A stretch of DNA of 27,487 nt from a virus, in the IMG/VR virus record IMGVR_UViG_3300027870_000342, positions 1 to 27,487 of that record; one strand, written 5' to 3'. The notes under the pieces were generated by a model that searched no databases, had not been told where the DNA came from, and was given only the letters and a program-made list of their open reading frames with translations. Numbering within the stretch: position 1 is the stretch's first letter; each line of letters starts with the position of its first letter. Positions 10,977-19,354 of this stretch are shown piece after piece. The position numbers were made by a program, and so were the translations under genes.

Positions 10977-13219
10977 TGGCTAACGACCTGAAACAAGCGC
11001 AGGACATGTACCAGGACGCGCTCGACGCGACCCGCGAGCAGCGCATGCAGATCGAGGAAGACCTGAAGTTCTCCGACCCGTCGAACCCGCAGCAGTGGGA
11101 CGAGGCGGTCAAGCGGCAGCGCGAGAACGACCCGGGCGGCGCGCGGCCCTGCCTGGTGATGGATCACACCGGCCAGTACGTCGCCAACGTCGCCGGCCAG
11201 GTGAACAAGTCGCCGCCGGCAATCCACACGGTACCGGTTGGTTCGGGCTCGGATGTGAAGGTGTCCGAGCAGCTCGACGGCATGATCCGCCACATCGAAT
11301 ACGCCAGCCGCGCGCAGACGCATTACGGCACCGCACTGACATCGGCCGCCCGCACCGGCATCGGCTACCTGATCGTGCGCCCGGAATATGTCGACCGCGC
11401 GATGGGCTACCAGGAACCGCGCATCAAGGCGGAGGCAGATCCGCTGCGCGTGGTGTTCGACCCGTGGAGCGTCGAACTGGACGGCAGCGACGCCACCTTC
11501 GGTTACCTGCTCACCTCGATGAGCGAGCGCGAGTTCGAACGCAAGTACGGCGCCAAGGCCGAGAAGGTCAGCTTCGGCGCCGACCAGCGGCAGATGGACG
11601 GCCAGGGCGATCGCAAGTCGGTCATGGTCGCAGAGCAGTGGTACAAGGAAGAAAAAACCCGCAACACCATCATCTGGGTCGGCCTGGACGGTCAGGAGAC
11701 CAGCGGGCCGGAGGACGACTACCACGCAGCCTGCCAGGCAGCCGGCCGCCAGCTGCTGTTCGTGCGCAACTACAAAGAGAAGGTCCAGTGCGTGAAGTGG
11801 CGCACGATGAGCGGTGCGGAGATCCTCGACACGGCAAAGAACGCGGACGGCAGCGAGGCGCTGTACCCGGCCGACGCAATCGGCATCGTCCCGGTGTACG
11901 GTTACTGGGGCGTGACCGATGGTCGCCTGAAGTACTGCGGCATTCCCCGCCGCGCGATGAACCCGCAGCGCGCGTACAACTATCACAAGTCGGAGGAGCT
12001 GGCCTTCATGGGCAGCGCGCCGAAAGCGCCGTTCATGGCATCGGTGCGCGCGATCCGCGGCCTCGAGGCGTTGTGGGACCGCGCCTCGATCGATTCGCGC
12101 GCCTACCTGCCCTACAACGACGTCGACGAGAGCGGCCAGCCGGTATCCGCACCGACCCGCCCGAACATCGCGGTCAACCTGCAGAACCACATCCTCGGCG
12201 CGCAGGAAGCGTTGCACGACCTCGAGGCGACCATCGGCATGTACCAAGCCAACCTGGGCGCACCGAGCAACGAATCTTCCGGCGTGGCGATCGACGCGCG
12301 CAAGCAGCAGGGCGAGGCCAGCACGTCGCACTTCCCGCAGAACCTAGCTTCGTCGCTGGGACAGGTCGGGCGCATCGTCGTGCAGATGTCGACCAAGCTG
12401 ATCGACACCAAACGCCAGCAGCGCATCATGGGAATCGACATGAAGCCGGGCAGCGTGACGATCGACCCAAAACAGCAGCAGGCCGTGCAGCAAGCCGACC
12501 AGGGCGTGATCATCAACCCGAACGTCGGCCAGTACGACGTGCGGGTGGTGGTAGGCGCGAGCTTCAGCACGCAGCGCAGCCAGGCGCAGGCAGCGCTCGG
12601 CGAAGTGATGCGTAACAACCCGGAAATGACGCCGGCGATCGCGCCGCTATGGGCCCAGAACCTCGACATCCCGCACGCCGAGAAGCTGGCCCAGGTGCTG
12701 ACTGCGATGGCGCCGCCGCAGGTGCAGTCGATCCTCAATCCGGACGCCGGCAAGCAGCCGAAGCCCGAGCAAATGATGCAGCAGGTACAGCAGGCCCAGA
12801 AGGCGCTGCAGGAAGCGATCCAGCACGCGCACGAAGCGCAGGCCGAAGCCGACCAGGCGCAGCAGCAGTTGCAGGACAAGAGCGAGGAACTGCGCACGAA
12901 GGAGCGCGAGCTCGACATCAAGGCCTACGACGCGGAAACGAAACGCCTGCAGCTGACCAGCTCGGCGATGACGCCCGAGCAGATCCAGTTGATGGTCGCG
13001 CAGACGGTCGACACCATGCTGAGCCACGCTGCCCCGTTGCCATCCGAGGCGTCGCAGCCGGTCGCACAGCCGGTGGAGCAGCAGCAGGCCGCAGCGCCGG
13101 CGCCGCCCGATCCGGCGCCCGAACAGACAGACGATCCAGCTGCATTGGAGCAGCCAGCAACCCCACCGAACCCGCCAAGCGCGGGTTTTTCTTTGCCTGA
13201 CCCACCACAAGGAGCATGA
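10976..13219 (+). CDS. P22-type portal protein
   Basis: A 747-residue portal, near the 725 of P22 gp1. It begins with a helical segment (ALDATREQRMQIEEDLKFSD), then the phrase RPCLVMDHTGQYVANVAGQV and the GYLIVRPEYVDRAMGYQEPR / VVFDPWSVELDGSDATFGYL region typical of the P22 portal family. Residues ~590-675 are a long Gln/Glu/Ala-rich helix that corresponds to the C-terminal barrel of P22 portal, and the end is Pro/Gln-rich. Twelve copies form the capsid vertex for DNA passage. It starts in TAATG overlap with terL and its ATGA end overlaps the scaffold start. A terminator-like hairpin is embedded 10 codons before the stop. Confidence 0.93.
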   Translation: MANDLKQAQDMYQDALDATREQRMQIEEDLKFSDPSNPQQWDEAVKRQRENDPGGARPCLVMDHTGQYVANVAGQVNKSPPAIHTVPVGSGSDVKVSEQLDGMIRHIEYASRAQTHYGTALTSAARTGIGYLIVRPEYVDRAMGYQEPRIKAEADPLRVVFDPWSVELDGSDATFGYLLTSMSEREFERKYGAKAEKVSFGADQRQMDGQGDRKSVMVAEQWYKEEKTRNTIIWVGLDGQETSGPEDDYHAACQAAGRQLLFVRNYKEKVQCVKWRTMSGAEILDTAKNADGSEALYPADAIGIVPVYGYWGVTDGRLKYCGIPRRAMNPQRAYNYHKSEELAFMGSAPKAPFMASVRAIRGLEALWDRASIDSRAYLPYNDVDESGQPVSAPTRPNIAVNLQNHILGAQEALHDLEATIGMYQANLGAPSNESSGVAIDARKQQGEASTSHFPQNLASSLGQVGRIVVQMSTKLIDTKRQQRIMGIDMKPGSVTIDPKQQQAVQQADQGVIINPNVGQYDVRVVVGASFSTQRSQAQAALGEVMRNNPEMTPAIAPLWAQNLDIPHAEKLAQVLTAMAPPQVQSILNPDAGKQPKPEQMMQQVQQAQKALQEAIQHAHEAQAEADQAQQQLQDKSEELRTKERELDIKAYDAETKRLQLTSSAMTPEQIQLMVAQTVDTMLSHAAPLPSEASQPVAQPVEQQQAAAPAPPDPAPEQTDDPAALEQPATPPNPPSAGFSLPDPPQGA
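13169..13190 (+). terminator. Terminator-like hairpin inside the portal 3' end
   Basis: AACCCGC (13169-13175) pairs perfectly with GCGGGTT (13181-13187) around a 5-base loop and is followed by further T residues (13188-13190, then CTTT). It lies within the coding sequence, 30 bp before the stop. It would cut transcription ahead of the scaffold and coat genes unless polymerase is antiterminated or ribosomes mask it. Confidence 0.6.
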
Positions 13220-14052
13220 CTTTGGACCCTAATCAAACCGCATCGCCAACTGGCGGCGCACCCGCCGCGGCGGGCGAGACCGCAAACAACGGCGCCGAGC
13301 ACGAATTCAACCCGGGCAACCCGGGCGAAGGCACTGCCGCCGGCGCTGGCGAAGGCGAAGGCAAAGAGCCGGGGACGGAAGCGAAAAAGGAAAAGACGCC
13401 CGAGCAGCGCGAGATCGACCGCCTGCGCCGCCGCGTCGACAACCTGACGCGCCAGAAGTACGAGCTGCGGGCGGCCACGCCTGCGGCGGCAGCACAGCAG
13501 CAGCAACCCAGCCAGGCGGACGACGACGAGCCCGTGACGCTGACCCGCGCCGAACTGCAGCGGCAGATCGAAGCGCAAGCACGCCAGCTTGCACCATCGA
13601 TGACCGAGCAGCAGGCCGAGGCCGAGCGTCGCCATGGGGTGGTCACAACGCTGGCCAAGGAATGGGGCCCGGAAAAGTTCGACACCCTTTCGGCCGAGCT
13701 GGACGAGGCCTTCGGTGGCCTCGCGGATCGCAGCGGCATGCCCAAGCCTGCCACCGACGCGATCTTCCACGCCGACAACCCGAAGGCGGTCATCGAATAC
13801 CTGACCGACCCCGACAATGCGGACGAAGCGGACCGCCTTTCGAAGATGACAGCTGTTCAGGCCGGGCGCGCGATCGCCAAGCTTGAGGGAAAGCTCGACG
13901 CCGAGAAAGCCAGCGCGAAGCCCAAGCCAAGCAATGCGCCCTCGCCCCTCGAGCCGGCGCGCGGCGGCGGTGTGCCCAACGGCATGCCGGACCCATCCAA
14001 CACCAAGGCCTACATCGCCTGGGCAAATGCCCAGGAACGGGCACAACGCTAA
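13216..14052 (+). CDS. Scaffolding protein
   Basis: A 278-residue, highly charged, Ala/Glu/Pro-rich protein between portal and coat, the place of P22 gp8 (303 aa). The first 60 residues are disordered, then QREIDRLRRRVDNLTRQKYE (64-83) is a coiled coil, with more helix at ~105-150. The basic/charged C-terminal helix PSNTKAYIAWANAQERAQR could be the coat-binding end, as in P22. It guides coat assembly and leaves the procapsid before packaging. The ATGA overlap with portal and the weak sequence conservation are both usual for scaffolds. Confidence 0.85.
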   Translation: MTLDPNQTASPTGGAPAAAGETANNGAEHEFNPGNPGEGTAAGAGEGEGKEPGTEAKKEKTPEQREIDRLRRRVDNLTRQKYELRAATPAAAAQQQQPSQADDDEPVTLTRAELQRQIEAQARQLAPSMTEQQAEAERRHGVVTTLAKEWGPEKFDTLSAELDEAFGGLADRSGMPKPATDAIFHADNPKAVIEYLTDPDNADEADRLSKMTAVQAGRAIAKLEGKLDAEKASAKPKPSNAPSPLEPARGGGVPNGMPDPSNTKAYIAWANAQERAQR

Positions 14053-14065
14053 ATAGGAGCCTCAC

Positions 14066-15340
14066 ATGGCAAACGCACTCGTCACTTCGCAGGTCGTCAC
14101 CAACGAAGTGCTGCGCATCGCGCACAACAGCTCGGCATTCCTGGGCAACATGAATTCGGACTACAAGGATTCGTGGGAGAAGGAGCTCAAGCCTGGCCAG
14201 AAAGTCAGCGCCCGCGCCCCGGTCCAGTTCACCCACCGCACCGGCGAGACCGCCAACGTGCAAGACGTCACCGAGCGCAGCACCGACGTGACCCTGCAGC
14301 CGCTGCTGGGTCTCGACTTCGCGGTTGGCTCGACCGAACTGGCCACCTCGATCGGCGGCGACGGCAAGGTTAGCAAGGCGTTCAAGGAGCGCTACCTCAA
14401 ACCGGCCGGCCTGAAGCTGGCGGCGATCCTCGACTACAACCTCGGCAACATCCTGAAAAACGGTGCACACCAGATCGTCGGCACGCCTGGCACCCCGCCG
14501 GCCACCTTCGCCGACCTGCTGCAGGCCGGTGTGCCCCTGGACCGCATGAGCGTGCCGCGCGACGGCATGCGCATGGCTGCCATCGAGCCTGGCGCGAACG
14601 CGACCATCGTCGCGGGCCTGGCTGGCCTGTTCAACAACAAGGAAGTGCTGGGCGAGCAGTACAAGACCGGCATCATCAAGACCGGCGCCGGCCTCGACAT
14701 CGCGATGTCGCAGAACGTGCCGTCGCACACCGTCGGCCCGCTGGGCGGCGCACCGGTGGTGAACGGCGCAGGCCAGGGCATCACCAATGCCGGCGCCACC
14801 GACAACCCGTATGCGGCCACCACCAGCCTGGTGACCAACGGCTGGACCGCCGCTGCCGCGCTGCGCCTGAACCAGGGCGACACCTTCACGCTGGCCGGCG
14901 TGTTCTCGGTCAATCCCGAGACCAAGCAGTCGACCGGCGTGCTGCAGTCCTTCCTGGTGACGGCTGCCGTCTCGTCGGATGCCGGCGGCAACGCCACCAT
15001 CGTGTGCAGCCCGGCGATCATCGCCGGCGGCGCCTACCAGAACGTGACGGCGCGCCCGAACGCAGGCGCCGCGCTGACGGTGACCTCGGGCGCCGCCAAC
15101 ACGACCTACACCCAGAACATGGTGTGGCACCGTGACGCGATCACCTTCGTCTCGCCCAAGCAGGAACTGCCGGGCGGCATGGACATGGCCTACCAGGCAT
15201 CGATGGCCGACGAGGGCGGCGTGTCGCTGCGCTTCGTGCGCGGCTACGACATCACCAACAACAAGTTCGTCAGCCGCTTCGACATCCTCTGGGGTGCTGC
15301 CGTGACGCTGCCGAACTTCGCGGTGCGCCGTACCAACTAA
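14066..15340 (+). CDS. Major capsid (coat) protein, P22 gp5-like
   Basis: A 424-residue coat protein (P22 gp5 is 430). It begins MANALVTSQVVTNEVLRIAH, followed by the GETANVQDVTERSTDVTLQP block and a DFAVGSTELATSI stretch typical of the P22 coat family (HK97 fold with an inserted I-domain; residues ~230-345 are the Gly/Ala/Thr-rich inserted part). The end MADEGGVSLRFVRGYDITNN is also characteristic. AGGAGCCTCAC lies before ATG 14066. A strong hairpin follows the gene (15350-15374). Confidence 0.95.
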   Translation: MANALVTSQVVTNEVLRIAHNSSAFLGNMNSDYKDSWEKELKPGQKVSARAPVQFTHRTGETANVQDVTERSTDVTLQPLLGLDFAVGSTELATSIGGDGKVSKAFKERYLKPAGLKLAAILDYNLGNILKNGAHQIVGTPGTPPATFADLLQAGVPLDRMSVPRDGMRMAAIEPGANATIVAGLAGLFNNKEVLGEQYKTGIIKTGAGLDIAMSQNVPSHTVGPLGGAPVVNGAGQGITNAGATDNPYAATTSLVTNGWTAAAALRLNQGDTFTLAGVFSVNPETKQSTGVLQSFLVTAAVSSDAGGNATIVCSPAIIAGGAYQNVTARPNAGAALTVTSGAANTTYTQNMVWHRDAITFVSPKQELPGGMDMAYQASMADEGGVSLRFVRGYDITNNKFVSRFDILWGAAVTLPNFAVRRTN

Positions 15341-15349
15341 AGCAGGCCC

Positions 15350-15374
15350 GGGGCCGGCTCGCAAGGCTGGCCCC
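15350..15374 (+). other. Strong hairpin after the coat gene, no T-tract
   Basis: GGGGCCGGC (15350-15358) pairs with GCTGGCCCC (15366-15374), nine pairs with one G-U, around a 7-base loop. No U-tract follows (GCTTCCCC), so it is more likely an RNA-stabilising 3' hairpin for the highly expressed coat message, or a processing/pausing site, than a terminator. Confidence 0.5.
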
Positions 15375-15403
15375 GCTTCCCCATCCATTTCAGGAGAATC
15401 ACC

Positions 15404-15556
15404 GTGTACCCACTCAATATGCAACTGGTCAAGGGCATCGGCTTTGCCGTCGCGAACGACGAAGACGAGCACAAGGATCTGACCGACAAGGGCTATGGCC
15501 CGGCTTTCGTCCCGGCGCCAGAAGCGGCCGGCAGCAAGAAAAAAGCGGCCGAGTAA
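15404..15556 (+). CDS. Small hypothetical virion-cluster protein, 50 aa
   Basis: A short gene with a GTG start at 15404, seven bases after AGGAG (15392-15396). The product begins MYPLNMQLVKGIGFAVANDE, then DEHKDLTDKGYGPAF and a Lys/Ala-rich tail (AAGSKKKAAE). It is close in shape to small proteins between the coat and head-completion genes of other phages. It ends 3 bp before the next ATG. The ribosome binding site and tight packing support a real gene. Function unknown. Confidence 0.65.
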   Translation: MYPLNMQLVKGIGFAVANDEDEHKDLTDKGYGPAFVPAPEAAGSKKKAAE

Positions 15557-15559
15557 GCC

Positions 15560-15955
15560 ATGACGACGGCCCGCACCATCATCACGCTCGCGCTCGAGGC
15601 GATGAACCGCCTCGCGCCGGGCGAGGCCCTCGACGCCGACCTGGCGGCCGTGTGCCTGCGCCGGCTCAACGCAATCGCCGATGACTGGAGCGCGCGCCGC
15701 GACTTGCTGCCGGTCGCCAGCTTCTCCGACCTCGACACCGCCAACGTGGTGCCGTCCGGCTACCAAGGCGCCCTGGCGGCGTCGCTGGCGGTCGCTCTGG
15801 CGCCGGCCCTGCTCGGCGGCGTAACGCCCAGCTTGCTCATGGCCGAGAAGAAGGCGCTGTTCAACGTGGCAAACAACGTGCTCCCGGCCATCCTTTCGGT
15901 GAACCCGCTGTCACCACGCTGCGACAGCAGCAACATCCTGAATGGGTGGAACTGA
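15560..15955 (+). CDS. Head completion/head-tail adaptor, P22 gp4-like
   Basis: A 131-residue mainly helical protein in the place of P22 gp4 (166 aa). The opening MTTARTIITLALEAMNRLAP, then LDADLAAVCLRRLNAIADDW and the helix YQGALAASLAVALAPALLGG follow the adaptor pattern seen in gp4/gp6-type connectors: a helical bundle that binds the portal after packaging. P22 gp4 is also a muramidase with a longer C-terminus; this shorter protein lacks that extension. Its TGA overlaps the ATG of the next gene (TGATG). Confidence 0.8.
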   Translation: MTTARTIITLALEAMNRLAPGEALDADLAAVCLRRLNAIADDWSARRDLLPVASFSDLDTANVVPSGYQGALAASLAVALAPALLGGVTPSLLMAEKKALFNVANNVLPAILSVNPLSPRCDSSNILNGWN

Positions 15956-17340
15956 TGGCCGGCCGCAACTACATCCCTTGCATCGGCCCGAGCTACCACC
16001 TGGACGACCGCAAGGCGGCGGTGCAGACGGCGATCAACTGCTACCTTGAGCAGGTCGAAGGCCTGGGCGAGACGCGCACCCTGACCCAGGTATCTGCGCC
16101 CGGGCTGGCAGCCTACCTGTCGCTGGGCGCCGAGGTGCGTGGCCAGCGTAACGTCGAGGGCCGCTGGTTCGTCGCCGCCGGCGGCGCGCTGCTCGAGATC
16201 ATCGACGGCGCCGCCGTCAACCGCGGCACGCTGTCGAGCGGCGCCGGCGTGGTCAACATGGCGCACAACAACACCCAGCTGGTGATCGTCGGCGGCACTG
16301 GCGGCGACGTGTTCAACCTGGCCAGCAACGCGATCGCGCCGATCACCTCGGAGGGCTGGCGCGGCTCGAAGTCGGTCGGCTTCATCGACGGCTACACGAT
16401 CTTCGTCGCGCCCGGCACCGACCAGTTCTATATCACCGCGCTCGACGACGCCAGCACGATGGATGCGCTCGACTTCTCGTCGGCAGATGCCCAGCCGGAC
16501 AACATCGTCAGCGCCCTGGTGCTGCACCGCGAGCTGATCCTGCTCGGCCTGTACACCACCGAGATCTGGGGCAACAGCGGCGGCGCGATGTTCCCGTTCG
16601 CGCGCTACAACTCGGCACAGGTCGACGTCGGCTGCGTCGGCAAGGATGCCTGCATCGTCGCGGCCGACTCGGTGTTCTGGATCGGCCAGACCCGCACCGG
16701 CAGCGGCATTGTGTACCGCATGACCGGCCATGCGCCGGTGCGCGTGTCGACGCGCGCGATCGAGCAGCTGCTGGCCAAGTCGACCGACCTTGCCGCAGCC
16801 AGCATGTGGACCTACCAGGTCGACGGCCACGAGTTCGTCGCCATCAACGCACCAGGCCTGGCCACGACGCTGGTGTTCGACGCGGCGATGCAGCAGTGGC
16901 ACGAGCGCGCCGAGTGGCAGGCCGGCTGGGCGCCGTTGCGCGTCACCTCGGTGTGCTTCGTCAACGGTGGCCAGTACGCGGGTGACGCCGCCGGCAACCT
17001 GTACCGGTTTGACCCGGAGGTGTACGTCTACGGCAGCGACCCGCTGGTGCGTGAACGCACCTGGCCGCACATGGTGAAGGCCAGCATGGAACCGATCGCG
17101 TTTGCCGGCCTCGAGCTGGCCTGCACCACCGGCCACGGCGGCGCCGTGACGCTGGAACTGTCGAACAATGGCGGCTTCACGTTCGGGCCCCCGCTGATGC
17201 GCTCACTCGGCGCGATCGGCCAGTGGATGCAGAAAGTGCGCTGGCTGATGCTCGGTACCGCGCACGATCGCGTGTTCCGCATTCGCTGCTCGGATCCTGT
17301 TCCGTTCAACATTCACGCGGTGGCGGTGGCCGATGCTTAG
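15955..17340 (+). CDS. Packaged DNA stabilisation/tail hub protein, P22 gp10-like
   Basis: A 461-residue protein (P22 gp10 is 472). It begins MAGRNYIPCIGPSYHLDDRK and is beta-rich throughout, with IGQTRTGSGIVYRMTGHAPV and PVRVSTRAIEQLL segments typical of the gp10 family, a beta-propeller-like hub between gp4 and the tail needle/tailspikes. I start at ATG 15955 (TGATG overlap with the previous stop) and not at GTG 15946, which would add three residues. Its end overlaps the next gene by 8 bp. Confidence 0.9.
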   Translation: MAGRNYIPCIGPSYHLDDRKAAVQTAINCYLEQVEGLGETRTLTQVSAPGLAAYLSLGAEVRGQRNVEGRWFVAAGGALLEIIDGAAVNRGTLSSGAGVVNMAHNNTQLVIVGGTGGDVFNLASNAIAPITSEGWRGSKSVGFIDGYTIFVAPGTDQFYITALDDASTMDALDFSSADAQPDNIVSALVLHRELILLGLYTTEIWGNSGGAMFPFARYNSAQVDVGCVGKDACIVAADSVFWIGQTRTGSGIVYRMTGHAPVRVSTRAIEQLLAKSTDLAAASMWTYQVDGHEFVAINAPGLATTLVFDAAMQQWHERAEWQAGWAPLRVTSVCFVNGGQYAGDAAGNLYRFDPEVYVYGSDPLVRERTWPHMVKASMEPIAFAGLELACTTGHGGAVTLELSNNGGFTFGPPLMRSLGAIGQWMQKVRWLMLGTAHDRVFRIRCSDPVPFNIHAVAVADA

Positions 17341-17800
17341 CGTCCCGCCACCAACCCGGGTCGCTCTCGGCACGATCGACATCGGGGGCAAGAAATTCGA
17401 GCTGTTCGTATCGCCGGAATGGGCGCGCTATTTTCAGTCGCTCAACGGCCAGGTGCTGGCCGGTGGCGTCGCGCTGGCTGGAAGCTCGCCACATAGCGCT
17501 CTGCTGGCCGAGAGCGCCGAGGCGCCGGACTGGTTCCCCTCCCCGCCCGGGCCGCCCGGAGCAAAGGGGGATCCCGGGCCAGCGCTCTTCCTGCTGCAGG
17601 ACGATGCGCGCGAGGACGCGCCGCTGCTGCCGCCGCCGGCCAGCGCGCCTGCCGGACCGGTTCCGGGCAGCTTCACAACCTTGATGGCGAGCGCCGGTTT
17701 CGGCTGCAACGGCAAGGCTGCGCAGGCGGCCGTGGCATCGGGCGGCACGCTGGCCGGCGTGATCGCCGCATTGGTAGCAAACGGCATTCTCTCAAGTTAA
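17333..17800 (+). CDS. Collagen-like virion protein in the gene 26 slot
   Basis: A 155-residue protein. The N-terminal 60 residues (VALGTIDIGGKKFELFVSPE, WARYFQSLNGQVLAGG) look like a trimerisation or attachment domain. Then comes a collagen-like run GPPGAKGDPGP (73-83), a Pro-rich linker (~98-112), and a C-terminal domain FGCNGKAAQAAVASGGTLAG ending in a hydrophobic helix (VIAALVANGILSS). It occupies the position of P22 gene 26, the trimeric tail needle. Collagen-like triplets support a trimeric fibre, but the length is short of a full needle (gp26 is 233 aa). The role as plug or short fibre is inferred. Confidence 0.7.
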   Translation: MLSVPPPTRVALGTIDIGGKKFELFVSPEWARYFQSLNGQVLAGGVALAGSSPHSALLAESAEAPDWFPSPPGPPGAKGDPGPALFLLQDDAREDAPLLPPPASAPAGPVPGSFTTLMASAGFGCNGKAAQAAVASGGTLAGVIAALVANGILSS

Positions 17801-17809
17801 GGAACCCAG

Positions 17810-18181
17810 ATGGCATCGAACAAAACCTTCCGCTTCGGCCCGGTCGCGCTGAGCGCGGTCCTCACTACCAACCTGCTCAATCCGCCCGCGGCGGCCGGAG
17901 GCGTGAACGCTGGCGCATCGCCCCAGTACATCGTCCTGAAGCACCTGCGCGTCGTGAACAGAACCGGTCTCGCCGTTCCGTTCTCGATGTGGCTGGGCGC
18001 GACTGGCGCGAACGCAGCCGGCACCGAGGTGATCGGACAGGGCCAGGTCGTCACCGCCAACAGTTCGTACGACTGGTATGGGCTGCTGCGGCTCGACGCG
18101 GCCGACTTCCTGGTGGGAGGCGCAGGTACAGCGAACGCCTTGTCGATTTCGGGCGAAGGCGAGATCGGGGTGGCCGGCTGA
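17810..18181 (+). CDS. Putative minor structural protein, beta-rich
   Basis: A 123-residue protein with AAGGAA before ATG 17810. The sequence is beta-rich: YIVLKHLRVVNRTGLAVPFS, then MWLGATGANAAGTEVI and a SISGEGEIGVAG end. Similar short proteins (V-x-N-x-T-x-x-x-x-x-x-x-L-x-x-G-A-T-G) occur in the structural clusters of other phages, without a defined role. No signal peptide or membrane span. Its TGA overlaps the next ATG (TGATG). Decoration, head-tail joining or fibre-base protein are all possible. Confidence 0.7.
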   Translation: MASNKTFRFGPVALSAVLTTNLLNPPAAAGGVNAGASPQYIVLKHLRVVNRTGLAVPFSMWLGATGANAAGTEVIGQGQVVTANSSYDWYGLLRLDAADFLVGGAGTANALSISGEGEIGVAG

Positions 18182-18642
18182 TGGAAATCACCTATGGCAA
18201 GGGCTTCGAACCCGTCGTGTCGATGCGCCAGAAGGTCGAGCGCGTGCAGGAGGCGCTGGCCAAGCTGCCCCAATACGAGCCGAAGACCACGCACCGCTTC
18301 CATGCTGGCATGTACTGCCGCGAAGTGTGGCGTGCAGCCGGCGTGATGGTGGTCGGAAAGGTGCACAAGAAGGAGCATTTTTACCTGATCGTCAGCGGCA
18401 CCGTGTGCATCAGCGACGGGATCGGCGAACCACAGCGCTTTACCGGGCCGCACATGATCGAAAGCCTGCCCGGCACCAAGCGCGCGGTGTTCGCGGAAAC
18501 CGACGTGCTGTGCATGACGTTCCACCGCACGGATGCCATCACCGTCGAGGCGGCCGAGGATGAACTGGTCGAGGAGGAGGAAGCGACCATGTACAGCCCC
18601 GGCAATCTAATCAGGAACCAGAATCAGGGAGTATTGCGATGA
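18181..18642 (+). CDS. Cupin-fold phage protein
   Basis: A 153-residue protein. Residues ~36-120 read as a single cupin barrel: THRFHAGMYCREVWRAAGVM, VVGKVHKKEHFYLIVSGTVC and ESLPGTKRAVFAETDVLCMT. His62 and His66 could serve as metal ligands. The last 35 residues are acidic (EAAEDELVEEEEA) then polar. Similar cupins are scattered in structural regions of phages and have no proven function; small-molecule or sugar binding in the virion, or a host-directed enzyme, are options. It is coupled on both sides (TGATG upstream, ATGA downstream), within the tract that carries P22 gene 14. Confidence 0.75.
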   Translation: MEITYGKGFEPVVSMRQKVERVQEALAKLPQYEPKTTHRFHAGMYCREVWRAAGVMVVGKVHKKEHFYLIVSGTVCISDGIGEPQRFTGPHMIESLPGTKRAVFAETDVLCMTFHRTDAITVEAAEDELVEEEEATMYSPGNLIRNQNQGVLR

Positions 18643-19352
18643 CTTTTTGGGTTGCAGGGGCAGCAGTAGTTGCGGGTATCGGCGGCGCCATGATCGGCTC
18701 GAACGCTGCGGGCGACGCTGCGGACTCGCAGGCCGAGGGGACCGCCAACGGCATTGCCGAGAATCGAAGGCAGTTCGATATCACCCAGGCCAACCAAGCG
18801 CCGTACCTGGCTGCCGGCAAAGCCGCGCTCGGTACGCTGGCTTCGGAAAATGACACGCCGCTCGATCAGAGCAAGATCCAGATGGATCCTGGCTACCAGT
18901 TCGGCCTCCAGCAGGGTCAGCAGGCCATCGCCCGCCAGACGGCAGCAGGTGGTGGACGGATCTCCGGCGCCGCATTGAAGGCCGCGGCGCAATATGGCAC
19001 CGATTACGCGACCACCGGTTACAGCGCAGCGTACGGCCGCGTCAACCAGGCTCGCACCGACCGCCTGAACCGGCTTGCAGCGCTGGCAGGGGTTGGGCAG
19101 ACCGCTACGCAAAACGTAGGCGCCGCTGGCGCGCAGGCCGCAGGCGCGAACAGCGCGCTGATGGTCGCCGCAGGCAACAACGCCGGCGCGGCCCAGATCG
19201 CACAGGGCAACATCTGGGGCGACGCTGGTAACCAGCTCGCGGCGCTCTACGGGCGTAATTACGGAACTGGCGGGATCACGGACGCGCAGGTAAATCAGAG
19301 CCATACGGACGGCATGGCGTACATCAACAGGCAGCTTGCGAGCGAAGGATAA
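18639..19352 (+). CDS. DNA ejection protein, P22 gp7-like
   Basis: A 237-residue protein (P22 gp7 is 229). It has a hydrophobic Gly/Ala-rich N-terminus (VAGAAVVAGIGGAMIGSNAA), typical of ejection proteins that enter the host envelope. A Gln-rich middle follows (GYQFGLQQGQQAIARQTAAG), the GYQF...GxxAIxRxxAAxGG..SG motif of this family, and Ala-rich helices. It is ejected with the DNA to help form a conduit across the cell envelope. The ATGA overlap with the cupin gene and a 2-bp gap to the next gene place it in the gp7-gp20-gp16 order. Confidence 0.85.
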   Translation: MTFWVAGAAVVAGIGGAMIGSNAAGDAADSQAEGTANGIAENRRQFDITQANQAPYLAAGKAALGTLASENDTPLDQSKIQMDPGYQFGLQQGQQAIARQTAAGGGRISGAALKAAAQYGTDYATTGYSAAYGRVNQARTDRLNRLAALAGVGQTATQNVGAAGAQAAGANSALMVAAGNNAGAAQIAQGNIWGDAGNQLAALYGRNYGTGGITDAQVNQSHTDGMAYINRQLASEG

Positions 19353-19354
19353 CA

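Noticed and set aside
10973-12331. Long leftward open frame opposite the portal gene (452 codons)
   Set aside because: Shadow frame with skewed Arg/His/Leu/Val composition; the portal protein is well supported on the plus strand.
13790-15766. Leftward open frame of 658 codons opposite scaffold, coat and the gp4-like gene
   Set aside because: It spans several real genes and an intergenic hairpin; composition is typical of GC-rich antisense.
15760-17136. Leftward open frame of 458 codons opposite the gp10-like gene
   Set aside because: Antisense shadow; no ribosome binding site or domain.
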